From: a virus
Virus record (IMG/VR): IMGVR_UViG_3300049847_000087
Span: 1 to 39,941 of that record
Direction: 5' to 3' (one strand)
Length of the DNA: 39,941 nt
Made by a program: the position numbers and the translations under genes. The notes under the pieces are model-generated. The model was not told the origin of the DNA. It saw only the letters and a list, made by a program, of their open reading frames with translations, and made no database searches. Position 1 is the stretch's first letter, and the number at the start of each line of letters is the position of its first letter. This document shows, piece by piece, positions 13,939 through 23,087 of this stretch.

Positions 13939-15711
13939 CTATGACAACAGCAATGCCTGAAATCGTGAGTTCGTTATCGCGACGACTGGCGTTGTCCCGG
14001 TAACAGTGGCCCGCACTCGCATCGTGTCACCCTGAGCCATAATCACATCGACTACACCCGATCCACCGACCCCACCTGACGCTCCCGCCATCGCGCCGAA
14101 TCCGACTATTGTCGAATTGTTGAAGTAAAAATCGAAGTAAGCAGGATTGGTGAGCCCTGTCCCTGTTACTTGCAGGGTGCAGGTAAAGCGGTAATTCGCT
14201 GCATATGGCGCGGTGAATATACCTGTCGTGTTGTCAAAGGCGTCGCGGTTATCCTTATCCTCGCTGTTGAACACCACCGTTGTAGGAGTCCCGGACGTGA
14301 TCGCAAACGTGCTTCCCCCGCGGTTAGCATTCACATAACAGATCCCTGCATCATTGTTTGACCATGCTGCCGTCATCGTCATGTTACGGAGCAGTACCAG
14401 ATATTTAGGATTCGCTCCCGCCACCGTGGCAAACGTACCAGGGATGATGCAATCAATGATCTTGTTCAATCCGGCAGTACCATCGTTCAGGATCGGTGAA
14501 TCAATCGAACCGTCACTGATATGGCAACCCTTGGAATTTGAAAACCAGATATAGCCGTGCGAGTTATCGTCAGAATAGAAATGACACCCCACAAAGCTCT
14601 GTCCGAACGTCACCGTGTCGAACTTCACGTTGTAGTTGATGTTGTGATTGATGTTCATGGCCGAGAAAATGCCATGCGCATGATTGGAGCCTGAGAGGAT
14701 TGCTACTCCATTGGTACATTCCTCGCAGTTCCCACCGGAGAACGTGGTATTCCCCGCAGCGACGATAATCCCGAAATTGCACTTCGTGGAGCGCCAGCCG
14801 AGCATCGTGCAGTATTCAGCACCGGTCCCGGAGGTGTTCTCAAATCCAGTATAGCAGGAAAACCCGCCACAACCGACTAGAACACCCTGATCGCCTCGCG
14901 GAAGGGGAACGGTGCCAGGATCAATCTTGACAGCCCATCCCTTGATATTTTTTCCGTTGAAGTTTTCAACGTAATACCGCTTGCAGCCTCCAATATAGAG
15001 TGCTGCTGCGCTCCCGGCGATACTTCCTATGGCGTCATTGTCACCGACAACGGTAACCCGCCCCAGAAAAGCCCAATCGGTAATCCCATCGGAAGCACGG
15101 AATACAATGATTGACGTACCAGTGACGTTGACTGTCAGGCCGTCAATTCGCCATTGCTGATTGCTACGAATAAAAATGGTATTGGTAATCTTGGTGACGC
15201 CACTTGGAGAATATGGATTAAGCGATGCAGCGCTAGCATTTTGAAAGGCGGCCGTATCGTCTGTCGATCCGTCCAACACCGCTCCATAGCGGCGCACATC
15301 TCCAGGAGGGTAGTAATAGACAACCGGAGCCACACTGGCAGCACGTTCCTCTGCCGTTTGCGGCCATAACGTGGTGCCGATAATCGTCTGTGTAAGAATA
15401 GTCTGAACTTCGGTAACGTTATCCTCAGTCCAGACTATGTTTGACAGCGCATCCTTCAGTACGAACTTGAAAGCGGTATTCGGCGGGATGTAGAGCGGGA
15501 CTGAGGCGCCCGCATTAGTAGCAATTTCACCGCGGGAGTTCAGCGTGTTCGGATTCGGCAATACCGTGGTGCCGGTATATTCCGAATACACCGTGGCCAG
15601 AATGGTTGTCCCAGCCTGATAAATGGTCAGCGTGCCACCCGCCAGAGGAACGCCAGCAGCGGTGGAAAACTGTAAAATAGGCGGCCTTGATAGGGCGACG
15701 ACAACACTCAC
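13939..15711 (-). CDS. tail spike, beta-helix with C1q-like end
   Basis: A 590-residue protein with GTG start in a GTGA overlap and GGGAG upstream. Residues about 8-110 form a tail-attachment domain common in podovirus spikes (PPILQFSTAAGVPLAGGTLT, then LNSRGE). Next is a pectate-lyase-superfamily right-handed beta-helix announced by DVRRYGAVLDGSTDDTAAFQ. The last 130 residues (IFTAPYAANYRFTCTLQVTG, then VVDVIMAQGDTMRVRA) read as a C1q/TNF-like jelly roll, a known trimerisation or binding tip. Its place after the ejection genes corresponds to P22 gene 9. It probably recognises and may degrade a surface polysaccharide; catalytic residues cannot be assigned by eye. Confidence 0.85.
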   Translation of the reverse strand: MSVVVALSRPPILQFSTAAGVPLAGGTLTIYQAGTTILATVYSEYTGTTVLPNPNTLNSRGEIATNAGASVPLYIPPNTAFKFVLKDALSNIVWTEDNVTEVQTILTQTIIGTTLWPQTAEERAASVAPVVYYYPPGDVRRYGAVLDGSTDDTAAFQNASAASLNPYSPSGVTKITNTIFIRSNQQWRIDGLTVNVTGTSIIVFRASDGITDWAFLGRVTVVGDNDAIGSIAGSAAALYIGGCKRYYVENFNGKNIKGWAVKIDPGTVPLPRGDQGVLVGCGGFSCYTGFENTSGTGAEYCTMLGWRSTKCNFGIIVAAGNTTFSGGNCEECTNGVAILSGSNHAHGIFSAMNINHNINYNVKFDTVTFGQSFVGCHFYSDDNSHGYIWFSNSKGCHISDGSIDSPILNDGTAGLNKIIDCIIPGTFATVAGANPKYLVLLRNMTMTAAWSNNDAGICYVNANRGGSTFAITSGTPTTVVFNSEDKDNRDAFDNTTGIFTAPYAANYRFTCTLQVTGTGLTNPAYFDFYFNNSTIVGFGAMAGASGGVGGSGVVDVIMAQGDTMRVRATVTGTTPVVAITNSRFQALLLS

Positions 15712-15791
15712 CGATGGGAACTCCCAATGTCTGAGGCAGCACTGCGGGGTGCACTAACCGCTGCTTGGGTTGTGCTGGTTACACGCGTCAT
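15708..15791 (-). CDS. 27-residue possible leader peptide
   Basis: A short frame in the only gap between the ejection gene and the tail spike. It has a very good ribosome-binding site (AAGGAA, 7 nt before the ATG) and its stop overlaps the spike's GTG as GTGA. The product (MTRVTSTTQAAVSAPRSAAS...) is Ser/Thr/Ala-rich. It may serve mainly to couple translation of the spike. Confidence 0.5.
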   Translation of the reverse strand: MTRVTSTTQAAVSAPRSAASDIGSSHR

Positions 15792-15807
15792 ATGGCCGTT
15801 CCTTAAA

Positions 15808-17949
15808 TCAGTCTTTCGAAGCTACCGCGCCAACCGCGGCGGGAGTCGCCAGAACGGCGAGAGCACGGTTTCTGGCGATCTGATCCGCCGTGAGCCGTGG
15901 CAGTGATTTCAGCGTTACCCCGGGCTTAAGCGCGCCGGCTACTTCAGCCTCAAGCCGGGATGATTTTAGCGACGTTGCAATATTCTCCGAGGCCTGTGCT
16001 GCTCCTGGAATGAACCGACCAGCCTTCTGGGTAATTGTCTCCATGAGACCTGACTTCGCCGCTGATCCGAGCGCATTGATAAGCGCAGAGCCAGTATTTG
16101 ACGTATTAACAGAAGAGCCTACGGGCGGGCGCTGAACGAGTTCTGCAACCGCTCCGAGTTTGTGCAGATTTTCCACTACCGCTTTCGGTAATGCGGCTTG
16201 CAGTCGCGCCTGCCAGATCGGATCGCTGACGAACTTCGAGAACTTCGCCTGTGAGAATGCCCCCTCCTCCTCGCCGCCATTGATCGAGAGCCGCTTTACC
16301 TCACCCATCAGCGTGCGGCCCATCAGTTCTCCTGCGTTTGGATCAGCGGCGGAGGTGAGTTCCCTCAATGCGCCGACCTCCCGAGCAGTCCCGCCCATTA
16401 CAAAACGCTTAAAGAACTGATCGGGTTCTGCCAATTTCTGCCGGTTAATAACCGCCTTATAGGCGGGATTTTCCCGAATCAGATCAAACCGCGCCTTTGC
16501 AAGACCCTTGGCCGTTCGATAAGCAGAAATTGCTTCGGCGCCGATCGGCTCACTTATTGGCGCATCTAACAAGTGTTCTTTGGCAATCTGTATCGCGCGA
16601 TCTTCAGCGGTGCTTAAGGGTTTCCCGCTTTGCATCCCCGACCATACCTGATCGAGCGCCTGCGCACGTTCCACGGTGAGCGGCAGTTTCCCCTCCGCCA
16701 AATCCTCAACAACCCCGCGAACCTCACCAGGAAGCACCCGCATGTATTCGCCGAGTTTGGCATTCAGGCTTTCGGCAAACGCCTTGCCATCCATCCCCGC
16801 GGACTGACCCTTTGAATTGGTGACCACGCCATAGGCTTGTTTGATCTTATCAGTGAGTTGTCCATCAACCGTGCGGACATGCTCGGCCAATTGTGCACCA
16901 GCCGAAACAACGTCTGGCGCATCCTTCGCCCCTAACGCGTTCAGGTTATCAATCAGGGCGCGGTTCTGCGCCACTAACTGATTTCTGATCGGCAATCCAA
17001 TGTCATTGTCTCCAACCTTTATGCCGCGCAAATCCATATTGCGGGTGAAGGTCTGCGGATCACGCGTTGCCTGCCCCCGCAGTAACGGCACCGGGACCGG
17101 CAGGGATTCAGCCAGCGCCCGATTCGCCATCGAGGCCTTACTCGGCGCAACCCCCGCCTCCATCGCCTCTTTAACCTCCTGTTGCATCCCGCTCAGGACG
17201 TTAGGCGGAACCTGCGCCGCATCAATCCCCTTCGCCTTCAGGGCTTCATTGATGACGGTTTCCGCCCCCGCGGCTGAACTCGCATCAGTGCCCTTCAGGT
17301 GCTTTGACATCCACGTAGCGCCCCAGGAGATAGCGGGATGCACCGCTTCAATCAATCCGGCTGTAGCTGCCCCTGTAGCGCCGCCTATTGCGGCCCCTTT
17401 AACCTTGTCGCCCCAGAATCGTTCCTCCATTGAAGGCTGCATCGCACCGACAAATGCGCCTTGCCCCGCAGCTTGTGCCACCCGGCCGGCTACGGTCGCT
17501 GCGGGACCGCCTGCGGGAGTCAGGTAATTGATCGGGTTAGCAGCGTTTCCAGCCAGCCGCCACCAGTCGAATCCCAGCTTGTCGCCACGGCTGGCCTGAT
17601 ACTGATCTTCACGAGCCACTACATTCTTGTCGAATTCCTTAGTCGAAACATCGCCGAATAGTTGCTCGGCCTCAGTTGCGCCAGCCGTGTGAAGCGCGCC
17701 ACGAATTCCGGCACGCAGAACATTGAGCGGTGTTTCTGCAACATGTTCAGCGATCTGCCCCAGTCCAGTCGGCACATCCATGAGTCCCTGCTTGAAACTA
17801 TCCGCTCGAGATGGCGGCTCAGGTTTCTGTTCCTGTGGAACATCAATAGTTCCGCCTGAAGCGCGTTTGGCAAGCAACGCCCCGACGTCATCATCAGGTG
17901 AGGCTTGTCCCGCCCGCTCGGCCAACATCTGCCCCAATTCATCGTCCAT
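15808..17949 (-). CDS. ejection protein, P22 gp16-like position
   Basis: A 713-residue, Ala-rich, mostly helical protein with Gly/Ala hydrophobic stretches (AGRVAQAAGQGAFVGAM, GAAIGGATGAATAGLIEAV) that could insert into membrane, and a long helical C-terminal half. Position (third ejection gene, just before the tail spike), size and composition fit the DNA-transfer protein gp16 of P22-type phages, which leaves the virion with the DNA and helps it cross the envelope. The start overlaps the preceding stop (TAATG). No enzymatic motif seen, so the name rests on synteny. Confidence 0.7.
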   Translation of the reverse strand: MDDELGQMLAERAGQASPDDDVGALLAKRASGGTIDVPQEQKPEPPSRADSFKQGLMDVPTGLGQIAEHVAETPLNVLRAGIRGALHTAGATEAEQLFGDVSTKEFDKNVVAREDQYQASRGDKLGFDWWRLAGNAANPINYLTPAGGPAATVAGRVAQAAGQGAFVGAMQPSMEERFWGDKVKGAAIGGATGAATAGLIEAVHPAISWGATWMSKHLKGTDASSAAGAETVINEALKAKGIDAAQVPPNVLSGMQQEVKEAMEAGVAPSKASMANRALAESLPVPVPLLRGQATRDPQTFTRNMDLRGIKVGDNDIGLPIRNQLVAQNRALIDNLNALGAKDAPDVVSAGAQLAEHVRTVDGQLTDKIKQAYGVVTNSKGQSAGMDGKAFAESLNAKLGEYMRVLPGEVRGVVEDLAEGKLPLTVERAQALDQVWSGMQSGKPLSTAEDRAIQIAKEHLLDAPISEPIGAEAISAYRTAKGLAKARFDLIRENPAYKAVINRQKLAEPDQFFKRFVMGGTAREVGALRELTSAADPNAGELMGRTLMGEVKRLSINGGEEEGAFSQAKFSKFVSDPIWQARLQAALPKAVVENLHKLGAVAELVQRPPVGSSVNTSNTGSALINALGSAAKSGLMETITQKAGRFIPGAAQASENIATSLKSSRLEAEVAGALKPGVTLKSLPRLTADQIARNRALAVLATPAAVGAVASKD

Positions 17950-19481
17950 TAGCGACCGTTCTCAAGCTCTTGCAGGGCTTTGTATTTCCCACTGAGCGAG
18001 GCGGACTCCTCCGGCGGCAACTGACTGATGATTTTCTTTTTCTCAGCAGGCGTCGCCACCTTCAACTGGAACAGCACCGGGTCATACGCCTCACGCCATT
18101 TGGTCTCAAACTCCTGATGAGTTCCGGCAATGCTATTACCGGGAGCCTTCAGCCAGCGCTCCTGCGCTTTCGACTTCGCGAGCATCGCCTCCGATTGTGC
18201 CGCGGCATAATCCAGCACCGCCCGAATCGCCTCCGGGGTATACCCGACATTGGCATTCATGCGGTGAATAGAATCACGCGCCGCATCGGTGGCAGAACTG
18301 GTTCCGAGTACCTTCTCTGAATCTGAGGTGATGCGCTCCAGGAACTTGTCCAATACCTGAATCTTAGTCGCATCGTCTTGCGCTGATTTAAGACCCGGGA
18401 GCAATGCCGATAACCCACTCTCAATCTCAGCACGCCTTCTGGTCCACTGGCCGGTATCCGTCACCTTGGACAGTTCGCGGGCTTTGTTAATCTGATCGAG
18501 CTGCTGTGGAACGGTATTCGCGGCATGGCGAATCGTCGTCACATTGGCGAAGTTCTGCTCGGCTTGATGCAACAAGGTATCGCGTTCGCCGACACCTGAA
18601 AATACCGGCGGCTTGTAACCATTTGGCTTTCCCTCCGGCGCGACACCAGAAGGTTTGCCACCACCTCCACCGCCCAATCCCTCACCCTGTCCAACCGCAA
18701 CGGATTTGCCAGGATTCTGCGGATTGGTAGCAATCAGATTGCCTTTAGCATCTACGAAGTAACTAACGCTCGGAGCAATGCCCTTTGTTTGCGTGCCGGG
18801 TCGATCCACGCCGCCTGCAGCGAGCGGATTGTCCTGCGTCTGAATGACTTTGCCGCCCACATCGACGGTGCCAAAATTAGGTTCCTGCGCCTTTACCTGC
18901 GGAGCCAAATCAAGCGCCTGCAATTGAAATGCCTGTAAAGCACTGGCAATTTTACCCTGTGGAACATGTTGCACCATCGGCGCAAACCGCTGTGCGACTT
19001 GCGCCATTTCCGGCCCATAGGTGTCAGCGGCCGTATCAAATGCCTGCTTGACCTTCTGACGCCCCTCAGCGGTGTCATTCACTACGTCTGGATCGGTACG
19101 CAATCCTCCCGCCATCTTCGCCAGTGCGGTAATGCGCGACGAATCAAGCGTCAACATGGATTGTTTTGCCTGAATCTGTCCGGACTTCACATCCAATGCC
19201 TGTTTCCACAGTTCCGGCCACTGATCACCAGCAGCCTGGCGCATGCTCGTGTCTTGCGCAAAGGCGTTAAGGTCAAGCGTGCCATCAGGTCCGAGATTCT
19301 TGCTCCAATCAATTTTGGCGAGCGCAGATCTCTGGCGAGCGGTCTGCTGCTCCTGTTGGACTTGTGCTTGCTGCCCCCGCAATCCCTGCATCCCGCTTTT
19401 GAGCGAGATGAGATTGGAGAGCGTGTTTAATCCTTGGTTTGGATCAATGGGTTTTGCAACGGGCGAGCCGAAGTCAGCCAT
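17949..19481 (-). CDS. ejection protein, P22 gp20-like position
   Basis: A 510-residue, Gln- and Ala-rich protein with an N-terminal helical coil (QQAQVQQEQQTARQRSALAK), a central Gly/Pro linker (GLGGGGGGKPSGVAPEGKP) and a helical C-terminal half (RELSKVTDTGQWTRRRAEIE and following). This composition is usual for podovirus internal virion proteins. It is linked by TAATG overlaps to both neighbouring ejection genes, so the three are made together. Likely role: forming part of the trans-envelope channel. Assignment by order and composition. Confidence 0.7.
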   Translation of the reverse strand: MADFGSPVAKPIDPNQGLNTLSNLISLKSGMQGLRGQQAQVQQEQQTARQRSALAKIDWSKNLGPDGTLDLNAFAQDTSMRQAAGDQWPELWKQALDVKSGQIQAKQSMLTLDSSRITALAKMAGGLRTDPDVVNDTAEGRQKVKQAFDTAADTYGPEMAQVAQRFAPMVQHVPQGKIASALQAFQLQALDLAPQVKAQEPNFGTVDVGGKVIQTQDNPLAAGGVDRPGTQTKGIAPSVSYFVDAKGNLIATNPQNPGKSVAVGQGEGLGGGGGGKPSGVAPEGKPNGYKPPVFSGVGERDTLLHQAEQNFANVTTIRHAANTVPQQLDQINKARELSKVTDTGQWTRRRAEIESGLSALLPGLKSAQDDATKIQVLDKFLERITSDSEKVLGTSSATDAARDSIHRMNANVGYTPEAIRAVLDYAAAQSEAMLAKSKAQERWLKAPGNSIAGTHQEFETKWREAYDPVLFQLKVATPAEKKKIISQLPPEESASLSGKYKALQELENGR

Positions 19482-20206
19482 TAAGGTCCACCCGCGCCAG
19501 TAGAACCGCCTTGCTGCTGCTGCTGCTGATTGAGATACATCATCGCGGCGAGCGTATTAGCCCCCCCGCCCAGCGCACTGCCTGCGCTCTGTATTCCAGC
19601 AGCAGTGGAAGCTCCGGCAGCAGCCTGCGCCTGAGCGATACCAGTACCGAGTGAAGTACCAGCGACTCCGGTATTCGAAGCCGCATTCTGCCCCAATCCG
19701 GCAATGCCTGAGAGTCGCCCGAAGATGTTGTTCTGCTGAGTCGTGAAGCGGTTGAACGCGTTCTGATAACCGGTTGCAGCCATGTTCTGATTGAAGCCGA
19801 TCAGGTTCTTTAGCGCTGAACTTGAGAGCGACCCAACCCCAGGCGTATCAACATTTCGAACCGCCTGCGCGCCGGTTTTCAGTTGGAAATCGTAGCCGGG
19901 GTCTTTGTTGGCGAGAAAATCTGCGGGACTGAATTGCTTGGTGAGATAGCCGAAATCCGCCGCATTCGGATCACCGCTGATAGTCTGATCGCCGTTCTTA
20001 CCACCTGAAAGCCCCAACAACTCATTGAGTCTGCTCGTCGCCCCATAACCCGCCTGCATGAACGGTTGTTCTTGGGCGTTGATCTTATCGAACATCTGCC
20101 GTTGCGTATCTGCAGCTTTTTGCTGCGCGTCTGCTTGGGTGCCTGATGCAACAACACTGCCGACTGCGCCTACTGCTGCTCCAGCAAGAGCGAACCATCC
20201 AGGCAT
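19481..20206 (-). CDS. DNA transfer protein, P22 gp7-like
   Basis: A 241-residue protein starting with a hydrophobic Gly/Ala stretch (WFALAGAAVGAVGSVVASGT), then a helical region and a central segment with DFLANKDPGYDFQLKTGAQA. That 'DPGY.F.L..G..A' pattern is characteristic of the DNA-transfer proteins of P22-type phages, in which the following region (here FNQNMAATGYQNAFNRFTTQ) is also typical. The Ala/Gly-rich end has a poly-Gln tract encoded by repeated CAG near 19515. It is the first of three ejection genes. Confidence 0.82.
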   Translation of the reverse strand: MPGWFALAGAAVGAVGSVVASGTQADAQQKAADTQRQMFDKINAQEQPFMQAGYGATSRLNELLGLSGGKNGDQTISGDPNAADFGYLTKQFSPADFLANKDPGYDFQLKTGAQAVRNVDTPGVGSLSSSALKNLIGFNQNMAATGYQNAFNRFTTQQNNIFGRLSGIAGLGQNAASNTGVAGTSLGTGIAQAQAAAGASTAAGIQSAGSALGGGANTLAAMMYLNQQQQQQGGSTGAGGP

Positions 20207-20209
20207 AGC

Positions 20210-20767
20210 TTAGGCTCCGGTAAAACGGTTGCGGATGCAAACGATCATGGTAATTCGCTCTTTGTCGCTGTCATTGATAACCCAATGCGATATCGCATTG
20301 TTGAATCTGTAGCACTCACCCGGTTCCGCCGAAAGCATCTCCGTATCCACATGGAAACTTTGACCCGCAGCACTGGCGATCTGCACGGCGTATTTGTCAT
20401 AAAAGTTCGGATGCCACCCTTGATCTATATGCGGATGACACTGCTTGCCAGCCGGTAGCCTGGTAATCAACACCATCCCTAACCGTTCGCCATCCACATA
20501 GCGCATCAGATCAAAAACGATAGGCAATACTGATGGAAGCTTCTCAGTGTTTGGATACCACACCGATTCGTGTGGCAATCCAAACGACTCCCGATCAGAA
20601 AAATTTTCACGAGCATTGCACCGAACCACAATGTCAGACATATCCCGGTGCGGGGACTGCGATGGCGTCGTGCGAAATGGGAACTCGTCCCACAATTCCG
20701 AATGTGCTTTCAGTTCTGCTACTAGCGGCGTTACGTCAAACCGCCACGGCATCAGTTCAAGATGCAT
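20210..20767 (-). CDS. aspartyl/asparaginyl beta-hydroxylase-like dioxygenase
   Basis: A 185-residue protein with the 2-oxoglutarate/Fe(II) facial triad in the right layout: H113-x-D115 in HPHIDQGWHP, distal H161 in NNAISHWVIND, and R171 ten residues later as the 2OG carboxylate ligand. Fold, length and motif wording match the aspartyl/asparaginyl beta-hydroxylase family. It would hydroxylate a protein side chain or another small target using O2. It overlaps the sulfotransferase-like gene upstream by 16 nt and starts the ejection block, so the target could be a virion protein. The target itself is inference. Confidence 0.8.
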   Translation of the reverse strand: MHLELMPWRFDVTPLVAELKAHSELWDEFPFRTTPSQSPHRDMSDIVVRCNARENFSDRESFGLPHESVWYPNTEKLPSVLPIVFDLMRYVDGERLGMVLITRLPAGKQCHPHIDQGWHPNFYDKYAVQIASAAGQSFHVDTEMLSAEPGECYRFNNAISHWVINDSDKERITMIVCIRNRFTGA

Positions 20768-21222
20768 CCGCGCTTCCGAAGGAACTTGTGCACATCACGC
20801 TCAATCCGCATCTCACTGAACTGTGCCACACGTTCAGGCATCTGACCGCCACGCGTCAGCGACCACAGCAATGTCAGGTATTGCGTATCCCCAAAGTTCT
20901 CATGTTTGAGAACTGTCGCATCGGGAGTACTCTTACGCAGCAAGTCCTGTTCTGCCACCGCATCAATAATCAGACCGAAACGGGCCGACGAAACCATGAT
21001 TTCAGCAGGGTCACGCTCTAGCCGGAAACACCGCACGCCTTTCGGTGGCGGAAGTAATCTGTAAGCGGATGTATCCACCGCCCCCGCGTAGTGCCCGTCG
21101 TGCAATCGTTCAACCAAAGTTTCCGCCGACATATCGGCTAGCGGTTCGTGCGGCACATCGAGAAAAGTGGCGAGCCATGCCGTCCCCGAGCGAGGCAACG
21201 CATAGATTAAAAACGGCGTCAC
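20752..21222 (-). CDS. sulfotransferase-like protein
   Basis: A 156-residue protein with a PAPS-binding 5'-phosphosulfate loop near the N-terminus (LPRSGTAWLATFL, residues 9-21) and a 3'-phosphate-binding element (R70, DPAEIMVSS, Ser78/79). Both are hallmarks of the P-loop sulfotransferase superfamily. It is shorter than usual family members (often 250 or more residues), so it may be a minimal form or be inactive. It is coupled to the hydroxylase-like gene. A sulfate acceptor made by hydroxylation (a new OH group) would make chemical sense, but this is a hypothesis. Confidence 0.75.
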   Translation of the reverse strand: MTPFLIYALPRSGTAWLATFLDVPHEPLADMSAETLVERLHDGHYAGAVDTSAYRLLPPPKGVRCFRLERDPAEIMVSSARFGLIIDAVAEQDLLRKSTPDATVLKHENFGDTQYLTLLWSLTRGGQMPERVAQFSEMRIERDVHKFLRKRGCILN

Positions 21223-21572
21223 TGAATCCGGTATGCCTTACCAGTAACCGTCAGGGCATTGGCCACACTGGCATAGGCCCTGACCACAAGCCCCCCGTTC
21301 AACATCTGCCCACAAGCGACTGAGAGCGGTGGGGAGTTCGGTGGGATGGTCAGCGAATCCACCAGATGATTAACTGTCAACACCCCGCCCCATTCCAGTG
21401 TTAGTGTCACGGGGTTTGAGGTGATGTTCGCCACCTCGAGATAAATCTCATCCTGCGCATTGGTCGCACCAATCGCTGAATGAATCAGCGTCCCCGGTGT
21501 AGAAGTAGCCGCTACAGCAATCGGTACACCGTTCGGGGATTCCGACAATGGAACCCGGCTGAAAATAGCCAT
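21219..21572 (-). CDS. small virion-associated beta-protein
   Basis: A 117-residue, beta-rich protein (VPIAVAATSTPGTLIHSAIG, EIYLEVANITSNPVTLTLEW, GGLVVRAYASVANALTVTGK). Small proteins with the 'P.S....G.PI.VAAT..PGT.IH.A' start and 'DEI.L...N.....V.LT.EWGG' core recur beside gp10-type genes in environmental podoviruses and some siphoviruses. A structural, probably tail- or head-surface role is likely. Overlaps the sulfotransferase start by ATGA. Confidence 0.7.
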   Translation of the reverse strand: MAIFSRVPLSESPNGVPIAVAATSTPGTLIHSAIGATNAQDEIYLEVANITSNPVTLTLEWGGVLTVNHLVDSLTIPPNSPPLSVACGQMLNGGLVVRAYASVANALTVTGKAYRIQ

Positions 21573-21763
21573 CAGCAGTCACAATGACCGGAGAATATCC
21601 GCCCGGCGATGACTTGGGATTCGCTCGTCCCACCTGAGGCATCGCCTAAAATGTTCTGCGCCAGATTGTAGAAAAACAGCCACCAGCCCGTGGTTGCCTT
21701 ACCGTCCTGTCCCGTAATAGGAACCGCTTGGGGAGGAATCTGTTCAGGCAGCAGACTGGCCAA
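21572..21763 (-). CDS. small hypothetical virion-module protein (TTG start)
   Basis: A 63-residue protein. The TTG at 21763 has GGAG 7 nt upstream, so I accept this start. The motif SLLPEQIPPQAVPITGQDGK, then WWLFFYNLAQ, is shared with short proteins found after gp10-type genes in many podoviruses, where a Pro-rich start precedes a 'W..FF..L' helix. It overlaps the gp10-like gene by 20 nt. Function unknown. Confidence 0.65.
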   Translation of the reverse strand: MASLLPEQIPPQAVPITGQDGKATTGWWLFFYNLAQNILGDASGGTSESQVIAGRIFSGHCDC

Positions 21764-23087
21764 CGCCTGACTCCATCTCTATATCCAAGGTCGCTCCAAC
21801 AATGTCGCGCTTCACCGGGTCGACAACAGTCACCTCGTAAACCCGATCCCGGGCATATCCCAACCGTCGCCAAATGGTGCGATTGAGATACATCCCCATC
21901 GCCCCAATCGACCTCGAGTGCTCGTTACCGAAGGTCGTCCCGCCGTCATTGGAGACGCGCAGGAGTGCTTGCGGGTCAGGAGTATCGGGAGTCCCCACAC
22001 CCGGGGAAAACTCCACCTGCAGCGACCTGTGAAACACCCTGCCGCGTTTGGACTTGTCCCATACATGGGGAGTCCGCCGCATCGCTCTCAGAGGCCACCC
22101 CGCATCATCGAAAGCCCCGCGGGTCAGTTGATGTACCTGTCCGGTCTGGTAATCGAGCACCAGCCGTTTGTTCTGAAAGTTCAGAAACGCCCCTGCTCGG
22201 TGCCGGTGATAAACACCCGCATAGGGGTCGAACGAACCCCTCTCGTGCCACATCTTGCTTGAGAAGTCATAGCACCAGCTATGGTCCGCGGTCGGAAAGG
22301 TGAGCAGGTAGAACTGATGCCCATCCTCCTGGTACACGTCCCCAATCGCGTCATCGACCACGCTATAAGAGGCAATGGCGCTATTTACTGCAGGATTGGA
22401 AATGGAGTAGGTCTGAAACCCCTCCGTTCGAACCACGACATTCTCGCCCCGCTCAGAACGTCCTAACCAGATGAGACCTGATTCTCCCCCGTAGGAGAAC
22501 CGCGCAATGGAGTGTTTCGCAGAACACCCGGTCTGCTGCATGGTGGAGACCAATCGAGCGAATGCGAAGTAAGTCCCTCCGGCGTCGTACCAAATCTCTG
22601 TGGTCCGCTCACCGATCAGCCACAACTCCTGTTTGTTCTCGTGGACCGCCATCAATTTATCGGTGGCGGCATCCTTCAGCGCGAATGATCCTCCGGAGAA
22701 TGTCACCCCGTATTGAACATCCTGCGTGTAGAACACCTGAGTACCAGGTTGATTTAAGATCCACCAACCATCAATGAAAGCCACCGTATCGGCGCCCAAA
22801 AAACCCGCATCAACAATCCGCGAAAACACCCCGCTCGCTATGTTGCAGAGATAGCCGTTAGCACCGTCCACCAGCACCACATAGCCACCGGGCCCGTTAT
22901 CCCGAATACTCACTCGTCCTGAGTTGGTAGCGAGACTGCCAATCCGGGTCAGACTGAAATCAGCCGCCATCAGATAGGCGCCTGATCCAAACACTACAAT
23001 TGCTTTTTCCTCCCCCGGCAGAACCCATGCTCCACGCCCAGGGAAAAGATTACCCGAGTACGGCGCCGGCCAGCTCATTTCAGCCAC
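21744..23087 (-). CDS. packaged-DNA stabilisation protein, P22 gp10-like
   Basis: A 447-residue protein with the repeated beta segments of the gp10 (Phage_stabilise) family: RVSIRDNGPGGYVVLVDGAN, ADTVAFIDGWWILNQPG, ENKQELWLIGERTTEIWYDA and later GHQFYLLTFPTADHSWCYD. In P22, gp10 plugs the portal after packaging and carries the tail. The usual N-terminal 50 residues (a '...N.YPE....PGL' segment) are missing and occur instead in the gene at 13384-13926. GTG start at 23087, or ATG at 23078 in the same frame. It overlaps the upstream beta-helix gene by 13 nt. Confidence 0.85.
   Translation of the reverse strand: MAEMSWPAPYSGNLFPGRGAWVLPGEEKAIVVFGSGAYLMAADFSLTRIGSLATNSGRVSIRDNGPGGYVVLVDGANGYLCNIASGVFSRIVDAGFLGADTVAFIDGWWILNQPGTQVFYTQDVQYGVTFSGGSFALKDAATDKLMAVHENKQELWLIGERTTEIWYDAGGTYFAFARLVSTMQQTGCSAKHSIARFSYGGESGLIWLGRSERGENVVVRTEGFQTYSISNPAVNSAIASYSVVDDAIGDVYQEDGHQFYLLTFPTADHSWCYDFSSKMWHERGSFDPYAGVYHRHRAGAFLNFQNKRLVLDYQTGQVHQLTRGAFDDAGWPLRAMRRTPHVWDKSKRGRVFHRSLQVEFSPGVGTPDTPDPQALLRVSNDGGTTFGNEHSRSIGAMGMYLNRTIWRRLGYARDRVYEVTVVDPVKRDIVGATLDIEMESGVGQSAA

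Noticed and set aside
19500-19530. CAG/CTG run as a functional repeat
   Set aside because: It simply encodes the poly-Gln tract at the end of the gp7-like protein.
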